Positions 8,378 through 16,826 of a DNA stretch of 64,000 bases are shown here, piece after piece. Under the pieces are notes generated by a model that saw only the letters and a program-made list of their open reading frames with translations, was not told the origin of the DNA and did no database searches. The stretch's first letter is position 1; each line of letters begins with the position of its first letter. The stretch is taken from NCBI GenBank assembly GCA_946415315.1, contig CAMKRZ010000012.1, forward strand, positions 1 to 64,000, read 5' to 3'. This DNA is from an uncultured Lachnoclostridium sp. (GTDB lineage: Bacteria > Bacillota > Clostridia > Lachnospirales > Lachnospiraceae). Position numbers and translations under genes: made by a program.

Positions 8378-10045
8378 TTATTCTACCGACACTACGTAGT
8401 AGTAGATCGGCTGTCCGCCGCTGTGGATCTCCACATCGATCAGCGGGAATTTCTCGGAGAATCGATCCGCAAGGCTCTGCGCATCCTCCTCCGTCATATC
8501 GCTGCCGTAGTAAATACTCAGCAGCCCGGAATCCTCATCGACCATCGTCTCGATCATCTCAAGTGCCGTATCATCGATATTCTTGCCGACAGCAACGATT
8601 CCCTTGTCCGAAATACCCATGATGTCGGACTCGTGGATCTCATGGCCGTCGATGCTCGTATCACGCACCGCATACGTGACCTGACCGCTCTTGACATAGC
8701 CGAGCGCTTCCTTCATCGCCCCGAAGTTGTCCTCCGCGGAAATCTCCGGATTGAACGCGATCACGGCGCTGATTCCCTGCGGCACCGTCTTGGTCGGGAT
8801 TACGATAATGTTCTTGTCCTTCACAAGGCTCTTCGCCTGCTCCGCGGCAAGAATGATATTCTTATTGTTGGGAAGTACGAACACATTGTCCGCGTTGACC
8901 TTGTTCACCGCGGTGATAATGTCCTCGGTGCTCGGGTTCATTGTCTGGCCGCCCTCGATCAGGCAATCCACGCCGAGTTCGCTGAAGATCGCGTTCATGC
9001 CCTCGCCGACCGACACGGACACAAAGCCGTACTGCTTGCGGGGCTCATCCTTCGCGGGCTCTTCCTCTTTCGTCTCGCTCATAATGACACGCTCGTTGTG
9101 CTCCTCGCGCATGTTGTCGATCTTCATGCTCGTCAGCTGTCCGTAGGTGAGACCCTTCTGGATCGCGAGACCGGGATCGTTCGTATGAACGTGAACCTTC
9201 ACGACATCCTCGTCGGAGACGCATACGAGCGAATCGCCGATGGAGGACAGATAGGCCTTGAACGCAGCCTCATCCGCCATGGAGAAGGTTCTCTCAAGCT
9301 TGATGATGAACTCGGTGCAATAACCGAACTTGATGTCAGCCGTGGAGATGTTGTCCGCCGCGGCGCCCTTCGCGCTCTTGCCCGAAGCCTGTGCCCCTGT
9401 CGACTCGAAGCTGAGATCAACCTCCTTGCCGAGCATACAGTCAAGACCGCCCTTCATCACCTCGAGAAGGCCCTGTCCGCCGGAGTCCACAACACCGGCC
9501 TCTTTCAGAACCGGCAACAACTCCGGGGTATAGTCAAGCGCTTCCTGCATGCGCTGCACAACCTGCGTCGTGAAATCCTCAAAATCCTGGCTTACGCCGA
9601 CCAGCTCGGCAGCACGTTCCGCACCTGCGCGGGCAACCGTGAGGATCGTACCTTCCTTCGGCTTCATAACGGCATTGTACGCCGTGTCAACCGCCTTGGC
9701 AAAACTCTCTGCCGCAATCGGGATCGTGATCTGGTCATAGTTCCCGACAACCTTGGAAAATCCGCGGAGCAGCTGGGAAAGGATAACTCCGGAGTTACCT
9801 CTCGCACCCTTCAGCGAACCCGAGGACATTGCCTTCGAGAGCGCCTTCATGGATGACTGATCCTGCGCTGCCTGAACCTCCTTGACCGCCGACAGGATCG
9901 TCAGCGTCATGTTGGTTCCGGTATCGCCGTCCGGCACCGGGAACACATTCAACTCGTTAATGATCTCTTTCTTGGATTCCAGATTCTTCGCACCTGCAAG
10001 AAACATCTTGCGCAGAAGTGCGGCATCCACCGTCAACAACGCCAC
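8378..10045 (-). CDS. fakA: Fatty acid kinase subunit FakA (YloV/DAK2 family)
   Basis: A 555-residue protein with an N-terminal DhaL/DAK2-type kinase domain (LNVFPVPDGDTGTNM near residue 35, the metal/nucleotide loop, and SGSLKGARGNSGV), a middle domain, and a C-terminal DegV-like half. This is the architecture of B. subtilis YloV and S. aureus FakA, which phosphorylates exogenous fatty acids bound to FakB for phospholipid synthesis. It starts at GTG preceded by AAGGAGGAA; the region upstream in frame has no initiation signals. It follows the Gls24-like gene by 70 bases, the standard pairing in Firmicutes. No FakB gene is in this window. Confidence 0.92.
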   Translation of the reverse strand: MALLTVDAALLRKMFLAGAKNLESKKEIINELNVFPVPDGDTGTNMTLTILSAVKEVQAAQDQSSMKALSKAMSSGSLKGARGNSGVILSQLLRGFSKVVGNYDQITIPIAAESFAKAVDTAYNAVMKPKEGTILTVARAGAERAAELVGVSQDFEDFTTQVVQRMQEALDYTPELLPVLKEAGVVDSGGQGLLEVMKGGLDCMLGKEVDLSFESTGAQASGKSAKGAAADNISTADIKFGYCTEFIIKLERTFSMADEAAFKAYLSSIGDSLVCVSDEDVVKVHVHTNDPGLAIQKGLTYGQLTSMKIDNMREEHNERVIMSETKEEEPAKDEPRKQYGFVSVSVGEGMNAIFSELGVDCLIEGGQTMNPSTEDIITAVNKVNADNVFVLPNNKNIILAAEQAKSLVKDKNIIVIPTKTVPQGISAVIAFNPEISAEDNFGAMKEALGYVKSGQVTYAVRDTSIDGHEIHESDIMGISDKGIVAVGKNIDDTALEMIETMVDEDSGLLSIYYGSDMTEEDAQSLADRFSEKFPLIDVEIHSGGQPIYYYVVSVE

Positions 10046-10115
10046 TTTACGTTCCTCCTTCTGCCTCTGCCGTCGCACGGCAACGCCGGTCGAATTCCCG
10101 GCGCAAGGCAAATCA

Positions 10116-10472
10116 TCAGTCGATCACACGTACTCCATCGACATAGACGTTTATTTTCTCAACAATCAGTCCGGAAAATTCTTCCACACGGTACTTGACC
10201 GTCTCGCACAGGTTCTGGCAGACCGTCGCCACACTGATCCCGTACGACACAATGATGTGCAGGTCAATCGTAAGCTTGTTGCCGTCAATCTGCACCTGAA
10301 CGCCGTGGCTTAAGCTCTCTCTGCGAAGGAGCTTTGCAAGACCGTCCTTCATGCTCACGGCAGACATGCCGACAACACCGAAATTCTCAACCGCAGCGGA
10401 ACCTGCGTATTGCGCGATCACATCCAGATCGATAAATACTTCCCCATACTTGGTTTCCAAATTACCGTCCAT
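10116..10472 (-). CDS. Asp23/Gls24 family protein (YloU-like)
   Basis: A 118-residue protein of the Asp23/Gls24 family. It has the typical pattern: YGEVFIDLDVIAQYAG at the start, MSAVSMKDG in the middle, and LHIIVSYGISVATVCQNL toward the end. The B. subtilis counterpart YloU always precedes yloV(fakA), as here. The cellular role is not settled; Asp23 in staphylococci is a membrane-tethered cell-envelope stress protein. Expression is from a clear sigma-A type promoter about 85 bases upstream. Confidence 0.9.
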   Translation of the reverse strand: MDGNLETKYGEVFIDLDVIAQYAGSAAVENFGVVGMSAVSMKDGLAKLLRRESLSHGVQVQIDGNKLTIDLHIIVSYGISVATVCQNLCETVKYRVEEFSGLIVEKINVYVDGVRVID

Positions 10473-10556
10473 GATACACCTCTTTCCCTGCCGGTCACCG
10501 CGTTCCCCACCATCGGCGCAGGCAGCATATTACATTCGGCATACAACACCCCGCTC

Positions 10557-10585
10557 ATTATAGTACAGTCGCACGGAAAATGCAA
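10557..10585 (-). promoter_or_regulatory. Promoter of the yloU-fakA-recG operon
   Basis: On the minus strand TTGCAT, 17 bases, TATAAT. The -10 is perfect and the -35 matches three of six. The -35 box overlaps a copy of the GGAAAATG octamer (10575-10582). Confidence 0.7.
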
Positions 10586-10598
10586 GCCGCAACACAAA

Positions 10599-10642
10599 AG
10601 AGCCCGATAAGACGACTCACTGAATCGTTTTATCGGACTCTT
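10599..10642. terminator. Terminator of rpmB
   Basis: AGAGCCCGATAAGACGA pairs with TCGTTTTATCGGACTCT with two mismatches across a 9-base loop. It lies about 17 bases past the rpmB stop, and the minus-strand tail is TTTTGTG. Confidence 0.8.
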
Positions 10643-10658
10643 CTAAAATTCATTGTCC

Positions 10659-10856
10659 TTACGCACGCTCAACAAGACCTGCTCTGAGGCAAGCGGTGCA
10701 TACGTGCATCTTCTTGGGAACTCCGTTCACCTTAACATGAACCGACTTCACATTCGACTTCCACATTCTGTTGGCACGTCCGGAAACCTGGCTTCTCGTA
10801 ATGCTGATCTGTCTTCCGAACAGAGCGCCTTTATCGCAAATATCACACTTGGCCAT
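10659..10856 (-). CDS. rpmB: 50S ribosomal protein L28, zinc-binding form
   Basis: A 65-residue L28 with MAKCDICDKG at the N-terminus and VCTAC near the C-terminus, giving two CxxC pairs, so this is the zinc-ribbon form rather than the zinc-independent paralogue. The start at MAKCD is preceded by AAAGGAGGTG. It is a single-gene transcript with its own promoter and terminator, located just upstream of yloU-fakA as in other Firmicutes (where it is usually divergent). Confidence 0.97.
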   Translation of the reverse strand: MAKCDICDKGALFGRQISITRSQVSGRANRMWKSNVKSVHVKVNGVPKKMHVCTACLRAGLVERA

Positions 10857-10905
10857 GATATTACACCTCCTTTTGAAAAAAGACTTCAAAAAACCGAACA
10901 GCAGT

Positions 10906-10934
10906 ATATTAACAAACTTCTTTCAAAAATGCAA
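10906..10934 (-). promoter_or_regulatory. Probable rpmB promoter
   Basis: Minus strand: TTGCAT, 17 bases, TAATAT, in an AT-rich stretch about 50 bases upstream of the rpmB start. Both boxes are imperfect. Confidence 0.5.
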
Positions 10935-10966
10935 GCACTATTTTTCGTTTTTCGTACTTTTTGTTT

Positions 10967-12127
10967 TTATTTCCCCCTGCCCGCATTTTGGTAGCTTCCT
11001 GCTCTCCGGATGTTTCTTACTTCCTTCTGCAGTTTTCCCTTGCGAAGTGCATGGAATGTACGGTAAAATGGAAGGAACGGCAGCAATATCTTATGCTTGT
11101 AAAATGTCGGATATTGCTCTGCATAAGCGCTGTACTTTTCGTTTTTGGGGCTGACGGGCACAAGAAAACGATCAAGCGCATACCGGGTTTTGCCCCAGTT
11201 ATTCTGCTTCATCTTCTTCTCAACCAGGATTGACGGCGATCCGTGCACCCCGGAAACAACCATATAATTGAGGATCTTGATATCCTCTTCGGTAAGGTCT
11301 TCTCCGTCAAACAGACGCATTGACAATTCCCGGTTCTGCCGTTCGAATTCCGTGAGACCGAGTTTTGCCGCCTCTCTCGCGACATAGTCCCAATCAAGGT
11401 TCTCTTTCTTCAGATAGACATAGGTATCGAGCAGTGACCGTAATCCTGTTCCCGCATAGTCATAATGCTTGAATTCATGAGCTATGATATACAGGTAAAA
11501 ATCCTCTTTTGTGAAATGCTTCTCATATCCTTCTCCCAAAAGGTGCTCTTCCGCATTCTCATAATATTCGGTAATCTGAGGAGTTTTACTCGACAGGAAC
11601 AACCTGACATGCATCTGAAAATTGAAAACCGGCGGTTTCTTGTACACATCATGGTAGGTTTCCTGATAACTGTCGGCCGTGAATCCGAGGTTTTCCATCA
11701 GTTCCTTTATATCCTGCTGTCGACTTGAATCAATGAGGAAGTCATAATCCACCATTTCCCGCATTCCGTACTTCGGGTAATAATCCTTGAGGATGGCTCC
11801 CTTCAGAGGCATATACCAGATTTTCGCCTCCTCCAGTTTGCTCCGTACATTGTTCCACTCCGTTTCGAACAACACCGCTCTTCGCAACGCCTTACCGATC
11901 ATCGATCCGGTTTGTTCCGTCTGACACCCTGCATCCTGAAGAGCCATTGCTGCAGCTGCGCCTATCATATGCTTTGAAGCCAGTTTCAGTATGGCATCGA
12001 CGTCCATGGACGAGATCCGTTCCCGGTCGGGCACACGGTCATTTACGGCACATGACACGAGATAACACAGATCGCTCACAGTGGTGTCGCCGATCACGTG
12101 GTTTGATTCGTTTTTACTGTTCGACAT
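10967..12127 (-). CDS. Nucleotidyltransferase family protein (PF14907-like)
   Basis: A 386-residue cytosolic protein. The core signature is IWYMPLKGAILKDYYPKYG followed by MREMVDYDFLID, the Gly/Asp strand-loop of the PF14907 (NTP_transf_5) branch of the nucleotidyltransferase fold; the D-x-D pair in DYDFLID would bind metal. HVRLF and HEFKHYDY follow in the second half. Members are found in clusters for modified peptides and capsules, but most substrates are unknown. I start at MSNSKNESN behind GGGGAAA; ATGs 7 and 14 codons upstream are possible and would overlap the 33-codon ORF in front. That neighbour, 29 bases upstream, is the only clue to substrate. Confidence 0.72.
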   Translation of the reverse strand: MSNSKNESNHVIGDTTVSDLCYLVSCAVNDRVPDRERISSMDVDAILKLASKHMIGAAAAMALQDAGCQTEQTGSMIGKALRRAVLFETEWNNVRSKLEEAKIWYMPLKGAILKDYYPKYGMREMVDYDFLIDSSRQQDIKELMENLGFTADSYQETYHDVYKKPPVFNFQMHVRLFLSSKTPQITEYYENAEEHLLGEGYEKHFTKEDFYLYIIAHEFKHYDYAGTGLRSLLDTYVYLKKENLDWDYVAREAAKLGLTEFERQNRELSMRLFDGEDLTEEDIKILNYMVVSGVHGSPSILVEKKMKQNNWGKTRYALDRFLVPVSPKNEKYSAYAEQYPTFYKHKILLPFLPFYRTFHALRKGKLQKEVRNIRRAGSYQNAGRGK

Positions 12128-12156
12128 TCTGTATTTCCCCGATTTCATTGCCGGAA

Positions 12157-12258
12157 TCAATCGTCCCATCCGGGCTGATAATGATACGATGTCTGCACGA
12201 CTTCATCCGCGTTATCAAATTCAATGATTTCCAGTTCCAGCCTTTCGTACGTGTTCAT
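12157..12258 (-). CDS. 33-residue acidic peptide ORF in front of the nucleotidyltransferase
   Basis: A short ORF starting at an ATG with an excellent ribosome site (AAGGAGGG, 4 bases away). The product begins MNTYERLELEIIEFDNADEV and ends in YHYQPGWDD. The first half has the look of short clostridial leader-type peptides (M-x-x-Y-E-x-x-E-x-E-I-I-E-F), and the tail is rich in Tyr, Trp, His and Asp. It ends 29 bases before the nucleotidyltransferase start and begins 35 bases after gerW. I cannot name it. It may be a substrate peptide for its neighbour or simply a small hypothetical protein. Confidence 0.5.
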   Translation of the reverse strand: MNTYERLELEIIEFDNADEVVQTSYHYQPGWDD

Positions 12259-12293
12259 CAGTCCCTCCTTCAACATATTTTTTATGGTTTTCC

Positions 12294-12710
12294 TTATTCT
12301 CCCTCTTTCAGGAGCTCATCGGCAATCTCATTGATGGTTTCGTCAGGCACTTCATTGTCCTTTTTCTTCTTGCCAATCATGCCCTTGACGCGCTCCGCCA
12401 CGTCAGGAAGCATTTCGAAAATGCGGGACATGGTATCCTGGTCCTTGATGCTGACAAGACGCGTGTTGCCGTCGCGGATGATCAATACCGCGCAGGGGGA
12501 CATTTTCCCGCCCATTGCGCCCGTCGCACGGTTCTTCGCCTCCTTGTTGAATGCGCCCGCACCGACAGCGAACGACACGTCCACAAGGGGGATGATCACG
12601 GTTCCGTCCTCAAGTACCTTCGCGTCACCGACAACACTCTTTGTGGAGACAAATCCCTCCATACCGGTCAGCAAATTCTGTACTGTCTCCTTAAAATTCA
12701 CATCTGCCAT
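12294..12710 (-). CDS. gerW: GerW family protein (YtfJ)
   Basis: A 138-residue protein of the GerW/YtfJ family. It shows the conserved VVGDAKVLEDGTVIIP strand, the glycine-rich AVGAGAFN segment and GAMGGKMSPCAVLIIRDG. In Bacillus GerW (YtfJ) is needed for germination of spores with L-alanine, and it is found widely in Clostridia. Its pairing with a DUF2953 gene directly upstream is the standard arrangement (ytfI-ytfJ). Start supported by GGAGAGG. Presence is compatible with, but does not prove, sporulation. Confidence 0.9.
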   Translation of the reverse strand: MADVNFKETVQNLLTGMEGFVSTKSVVGDAKVLEDGTVIIPLVDVSFAVGAGAFNKEAKNRATGAMGGKMSPCAVLIIRDGNTRLVSIKDQDTMSRIFEMLPDVAERVKGMIGKKKKDNEVPDETINEIADELLKEGE

Positions 12711-12809
12711 ATGCCTCTCCTTTTCCGCGGATTGCTTCTTTCAAACAGCCGCCCCGCTTTGGTATTGTCGCGGCCCTCGCCGCTCTTCCTGTATCTGAGA
12801 ACCTGCGGC

Positions 12810-13886
12810 TTACGCCGCGTCTTCCTTCTTAATGATCTTCTTCAGTTCCGCCGGGGTGCTCGTCATCTTGTTCTTCACATACTCGAACTCCTTGCGGACT
12901 TTCTTAATATTCTTATCAAACAGAATACCGAGTGCCCGGATTGCCACGCCCCACAGGCGGATCCTGCCGCGGATATCGCCCTCTCCCTCGATCTTCTCCC
13001 TCGAAAATTCCGGATAGAGATCGATATGCTTTCCGTACCAGGGATACAGCACCGATGCCGCGGCAAATGCCTTGCCCGTCATCTCCGGATCCTTCAGCCC
13101 GAAGGTAACTTCTGCGTGACCCTTTCTCGGCGCAAGCGTCTTCAATAGCCACAGCACATCCTTCCACAACTTACCCAGCGCGGCTTTTGTGGATTTCTTC
13201 GTGAGGTACTCCTTCAACAGATCCTTGCGTCTGCCGAACAGTTCCAGCACGCATTCCGCTGTCTCCTTCAGATCCTCGATGCGTTCTCCGATCGAACGCT
13301 TCTTCCCCGGCTTCTCCCCGGACTCCTCCGAATCACCGGCTTCCGCATCATCCGCACCGTCGCTTCCCTGCTCCTGAGTGACGGCTTCCGGTTTCTCCCC
13401 GGAGGGCTTGTCCTCCGATGTTTCGGCTGTATCTGCACTGCCGCTCTCCGGTTTGACCTCCGCCGGCTTTCCGTCCGCTGCCTCGGCTGTATCTGCACTG
13501 CCGCCTTCCGGCTTGGCAGCGTCGGAATCAGTCCCGGGCTTCACAGAATCATTTTCCGTTAAATCATCTTCGTCCTCTTCCTCGTCTTCTTCCTTCTTCT
13601 CCGACGGGAAGATCACCGAATCCTTCTTCTTTCCGAAGAATCCCAGGATCCGGATCCGCTTCGATATCGTTTTGGTCTCGGAATCGTCGATGATCCGAAT
13701 ATCGATCGCGTGCAGCAACCAGTGGACACAGACAACCCCGTTGTGCGTCTCCTTCGATTCGACCTTTCCGTTCGCGCGATACCGGATCGGCACGAACAGC
13801 ACCAGCGCCAGGATCAGAAGCACAAGTCCGAGAATGCACAGGATCGTGATTCCGAGTATTTTCAAAATCAGCAATACGACTCCCAT
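12810..13886 (-). CDS. DUF2953 membrane-anchored protein (YtfI-like)
   Basis: A 358-residue protein with one N-terminal membrane helix (residues 3-30) and then the DUF2953 start, VPIRYRANGKVESKETHNG. Residues about 95-190 are a low-complexity acidic insert made of short repeats (GGSADTAEAADGKPAE, ESGSADTAETSEDKP), with a 20-base DNA repeat visible at about 13424 and 13484. The C-terminal half resumes the family pattern (VTFGLKDPEMTGKAFAAASVLYPW). Usually found beside gerW; role unknown. Start at ATG behind GGAGG. Confidence 0.82.
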   Translation of the reverse strand: MGVVLLILKILGITILCILGLVLLILALVLFVPIRYRANGKVESKETHNGVVCVHWLLHAIDIRIIDDSETKTISKRIRILGFFGKKKDSVIFPSEKKEEDEEEDEDDLTENDSVKPGTDSDAAKPEGGSADTAEAADGKPAEVKPESGSADTAETSEDKPSGEKPEAVTQEQGSDGADDAEAGDSEESGEKPGKKRSIGERIEDLKETAECVLELFGRRKDLLKEYLTKKSTKAALGKLWKDVLWLLKTLAPRKGHAEVTFGLKDPEMTGKAFAAASVLYPWYGKHIDLYPEFSREKIEGEGDIRGRIRLWGVAIRALGILFDKNIKKVRKEFEYVKNKMTSTPAELKKIIKKEDAA

Positions 13887-13902
13887 TCCTGCCTCCAGTC
13901 CG

Positions 13903-14190
13903 TTACACCCTTAGCTCTCCGTTCTTCGCCATCTCATCGACGAGCAGCCGGACAAGCTCCATCGCGTTCGCCTTGCTCCTCGCCAGGCCGAACACCTCGA
14001 TATCATGCTGCTTCGCCTCAAATCTCGCATAGAGAAGCGGGGCGATCTCCATCAGACCCTGCGTCGCTTCAGAGCGCATCACACAGAAAACTCCGTCGCC
14101 GCCCCTGCTCTTTCGCACAGCACGGACCATGGCGCCGAGTTCCCCCGATTCCTCAGGGATTGTTCGGATTGTCCTGTTGAGTCTCAGCAT
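13903..14190 (-). CDS. Small protein of unknown function
   Basis: A 95-residue soluble protein that I do not recognise. It begins MLRLNRTIRTIPEESGELG and contains a Gly-Gly-Asp turn, then mixed helices and a Lys/Glu-rich tail. The start ATG has AGGAAGAG upstream. It ends 16 bases before the DUF2953 gene, so the two are probably co-transcribed and co-translated. Confidence 0.7.
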   Translation of the reverse strand: MLRLNRTIRTIPEESGELGAMVRAVRKSRGGDGVFCVMRSEATQGLMEIAPLLYARFEAKQHDIEVFGLARSKANAMELVRLLVDEMAKNGELRV

Positions 14191-14279
14191 GCTCTTCCTC
14201 GTATTTAACCATACTATTGACGTGCTTCCCTCGGAAAATGCTCTCCGCCCGGAAGTGTCCCTCTATACTGTCACAAACC

Positions 14280-15641
14280 TCACAGCGCCGCCCGCAGCAG
14301 CCGAACGGCAAACCGCCGCTCTCCCTCCGTACGGCACCCCTGCAGAGACTGCAGCATGTATTCCATCACCTCGGTGCGGTTTTCAAACCATACCGGGAGT
14401 TCCGCAAGCACATTGCCCATGATCTCGCGCACCAGCGCTTTCGGCTGTCCCTCCATCCGCATGTCCAGATCGCGGATCAGCGCGTCACGGCATTCCTCCA
14501 CGCGCTCGGGAGTCACCGCCACCGCAGGGACATGTTCCAACGAGGCAAATGCCGACGTCGACATCAGACGCGCCGCTTTCATCACGGGGATGTATGCCTC
14601 CGCCGTCTCGTCGTCCATCTTGTCGATCTCCGCCTGGAGTCGCCCGGTCTCCGTCTCCATAAGCACGGAAAGCGGTTCAAAATAGGTCTCCATGGCGCCG
14701 TGCGCAAGTTCCGCAGCGCGCTCGTACTCCGCCTCGTCAACCGGTTCGCCGACGGCACGGATCAACTGCTGCTTCACCGCGGGCAACAGAACGCCCGCGA
14801 CCGACGAATCCGCTGAAATCTCAGGGTTCATACCGGTCAGCAGCCCGATTGCCGCTGCCGCGTTGATGCACCTCGCGATGCCTTCCAGCTCGCTGACCGC
14901 CGCGTCGATCTCGGTATTCAGCGTCTGCAGGCCCTCCAAGATCGCGTCGTCAACCTCCCCGTCACCAGAAGCAACCGCCTGTCTCGCAGGCGCAAGCAGG
15001 CTCTCGGCAAACGCCGCGCTCCCGTTCCATTCATCCTCGTTCAGCGCCGTTCCCGATGCCCCGTCGCGGAGCGCTGCAGCGCTGTACAGGCGATAGCGAA
15101 ACGCGTTGAGTCCCTCGCTGTCCTCCTGTCCGTTGTACAGAGAGAGGTAACCGGCGATGCGGTCGTAAAATCTTGTTTTCGTCAGTCTTGCGGGAAATGC
15201 CGCCACCATCGAGCGGATCCGCAGATTGGTGATCATCGGATCTTCGGAGGAGAACATTTTCCCGAGCAGTTCGCGTACCTCATCCTCCACTTTGACGGGG
15301 ATGGTGTCCTGCGCTGCGGCTTCCTTGCGAAGCAGCGCGTTGCGAAGGAGTCTTCCTTCCGCGCGGTACCGAGAGAGTCTCTCCACCGTCTCCGCGACGA
15401 CCGAGCGCTGCGCGAGCAACTGCTCCGTCAGTGTACCTGCCGTGTCGGCATCGCCGTCCGCCAGCGCTTCGACCAGGGTTTTCGCGGCGGTAAGGAACGT
15501 CTGCCGTTCCCGCTCTTTCAGCGCCCTGAGACCGCCCTGCCCCGCCTCTTCCGGCAGGTTCTCGATTCCGGCCGAAAGATTCAGCCATGCCATATCGTAA
15601 AATGAGCTGCACAACCTTCGCTCAATACTCTTGATGCTCAT
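14280..15641 (-). CDS. Soluble helical protein of unknown function
   Basis: A 453-residue protein with no signal peptide or membrane segment, rich in Ala, Glu and Leu and predicted by eye to be almost wholly helical. I recognise no family motif. Its ATG overlaps the stop of the rhomboid-like gene by four bases (ATGA), so the two are translationally coupled, and codon use matches the neighbours. An 89-base gap with a GGAAAATG octamer separates it from the next gene. A role linked to the membrane protein is inferred only from coupling. Confidence 0.75.
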   Translation of the reverse strand: MSIKSIERRLCSSFYDMAWLNLSAGIENLPEEAGQGGLRALKERERQTFLTAAKTLVEALADGDADTAGTLTEQLLAQRSVVAETVERLSRYRAEGRLLRNALLRKEAAAQDTIPVKVEDEVRELLGKMFSSEDPMITNLRIRSMVAAFPARLTKTRFYDRIAGYLSLYNGQEDSEGLNAFRYRLYSAAALRDGASGTALNEDEWNGSAAFAESLLAPARQAVASGDGEVDDAILEGLQTLNTEIDAAVSELEGIARCINAAAAIGLLTGMNPEISADSSVAGVLLPAVKQQLIRAVGEPVDEAEYERAAELAHGAMETYFEPLSVLMETETGRLQAEIDKMDDETAEAYIPVMKAARLMSTSAFASLEHVPAVAVTPERVEECRDALIRDLDMRMEGQPKALVREIMGNVLAELPVWFENRTEVMEYMLQSLQGCRTEGERRFAVRLLRAAL

Positions 15642-16582
15642 AAAGATTTATCGTCTCCCGTATAATTTGCCCCGGTGCTCTCCCTCACAACATGCGTGTG
15701 CGTATATAGGTGATCCATGCAGTACTCGTAGTTGCCCTCGCACTTGGAGCAGAACCGGAACTCGAGCATGTCATCGTCCAGTTCCGTGCGCCCGCACACC
15801 GCGCAGCGATGCTTCGTGATAACCTTGTGGGTACCCGCCTGGTTGACCACGCCGCCCTCGCGCTCGCCCATGCGAATGCCCTGCATGTAGGCGTACCGCC
15901 TGCGCATGTCGCCGATCGTGCGGTGACGCGCGCGCCGGGATTTGCGCGATGCGATCCAGTAGATCAGGAAATGCGCGATCCCGATGATAAACGGTGCCAG
16001 GCAATAGAGGAACGTCTGCCAGTTATCGTTGATCAGGATCCGGACAAACTCATATCCGTACATCGCAACCGAGAAAATGGCGATGTATTTGACCTTGATC
16101 GGGATCAGGAAGAACAACAGAAACTGCACCTCACCGAACTCCACTGCGAAGGCAAGCATCATAGCAAAATTGATATACTCCAGACTGACCGGGATCGACC
16201 ATCCCTTGCCGAACAGAATCCACAGTGCCAGATAGACCACGACACACGCAAGGATGTTGAAGATCACACCCGCAAAATAAAACAGGTTGAACCGGAAGCT
16301 CCCCCACTTCATCTCCAGCATGTTGCCGATGAAATAGTAGAGGTACATCGCGATCAGCACGAAGAAAATATTGCTGTACTCGATCGGCTGGATCAGAAAC
16401 GTCACGAGGCGCCACAACTGAAAATGCCCGAACGTCATTTCAATATCGAGCGCCAGCCAGTTATCGTAAAATTCCGGACTGATAAAGGCCAGCAAGAGAC
16501 CGAGTCCGTACAGAAGCATCAAATACTTCATCAGCCCCTTGATCGCATAGCGTCCAAATTTGCGTTCTAATTTGTTGATCAT
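15638..16582 (-). CDS. Rhomboid-like membrane protein with a C-terminal zinc-finger tail
   Basis: A 314-residue protein with about six membrane helices and the helix layout of rhomboid/derlin proteins (TFGHFQLWRLVTFL near residue 50, then a YYFIGNMLEMKWGSFRF loop). I do not see the GxSG serine or the final catalytic histidine, so it is probably an inactive rhomboid-fold protein. The C-terminal 70 residues are cytosolic with CAVCGRTE and CSKCEGNYEYC, a likely zinc-binding module. I start at MINKLERKFG, about 80 bases downstream of a consensus promoter. An in-frame ATG 27 codons earlier would fall at the predicted transcription start and is unlikely. Confidence 0.7.
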   Translation of the reverse strand: MINKLERKFGRYAIKGLMKYLMLLYGLGLLLAFISPEFYDNWLALDIEMTFGHFQLWRLVTFLIQPIEYSNIFFVLIAMYLYYFIGNMLEMKWGSFRFNLFYFAGVIFNILACVVVYLALWILFGKGWSIPVSLEYINFAMMLAFAVEFGEVQFLLFFLIPIKVKYIAIFSVAMYGYEFVRILINDNWQTFLYCLAPFIIGIAHFLIYWIASRKSRRARHRTIGDMRRRYAYMQGIRMGEREGGVVNQAGTHKVITKHRCAVCGRTELDDDMLEFRFCSKCEGNYEYCMDHLYTHTHVVRESTGANYTGDDKSL

Positions 16583-16671
16583 GGATACCGTCTTCCCTGG
16601 CGCTCCCCCTTGCCGAACCGTGCCGAAGCACGCTCCTGCAAGCGCCATTTTCCGAAAATTCAATCATTTCT

Positions 16672-16700
16672 ATTATATGTTTTTCCAATGGCAATGTCAA
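16672..16700 (-). promoter_or_regulatory. Consensus sigma-A promoter for the rhomboid-like operon
   Basis: Minus strand TTGACA, exactly 17 bases, TATAAT: a perfect match in both boxes. It drives the rhomboid-like gene, the coupled helical protein and possibly the genes down to the nucleotidyltransferase. A GGAAAATG octamer lies at 16646-16653 in the predicted leader. Confidence 0.88.
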
Positions 16701-16717
16701 ACAAATTGTGGTATACT
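16689..16717 (+). promoter_or_regulatory. Possible rqcH promoter, overlapping the divergent one
   Basis: TATACT at 16712-16717 is a good -10. The spaced -35 (TGGCAA) is poor. It is back-to-back with, and shares DNA with, the strong minus-strand promoter, so the two may interfere. Confidence 0.35.
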
Positions 16718-16826
16718 GCGGTGGAAGCCGCAACAGAAAATGTTTTTGACAGCGCCGCAAAATGCATGCGGCAGAACTGCCGTTTCCCGGCTTTACTTCA
16801 TTAGAATTCAGGAGATCATTACCCTT

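Noticed and set aside
15638-16582. Active rhomboid protease
   Set aside because: I see no GxSG motif or matching catalytic histidine; only the helix layout is rhomboid-like.
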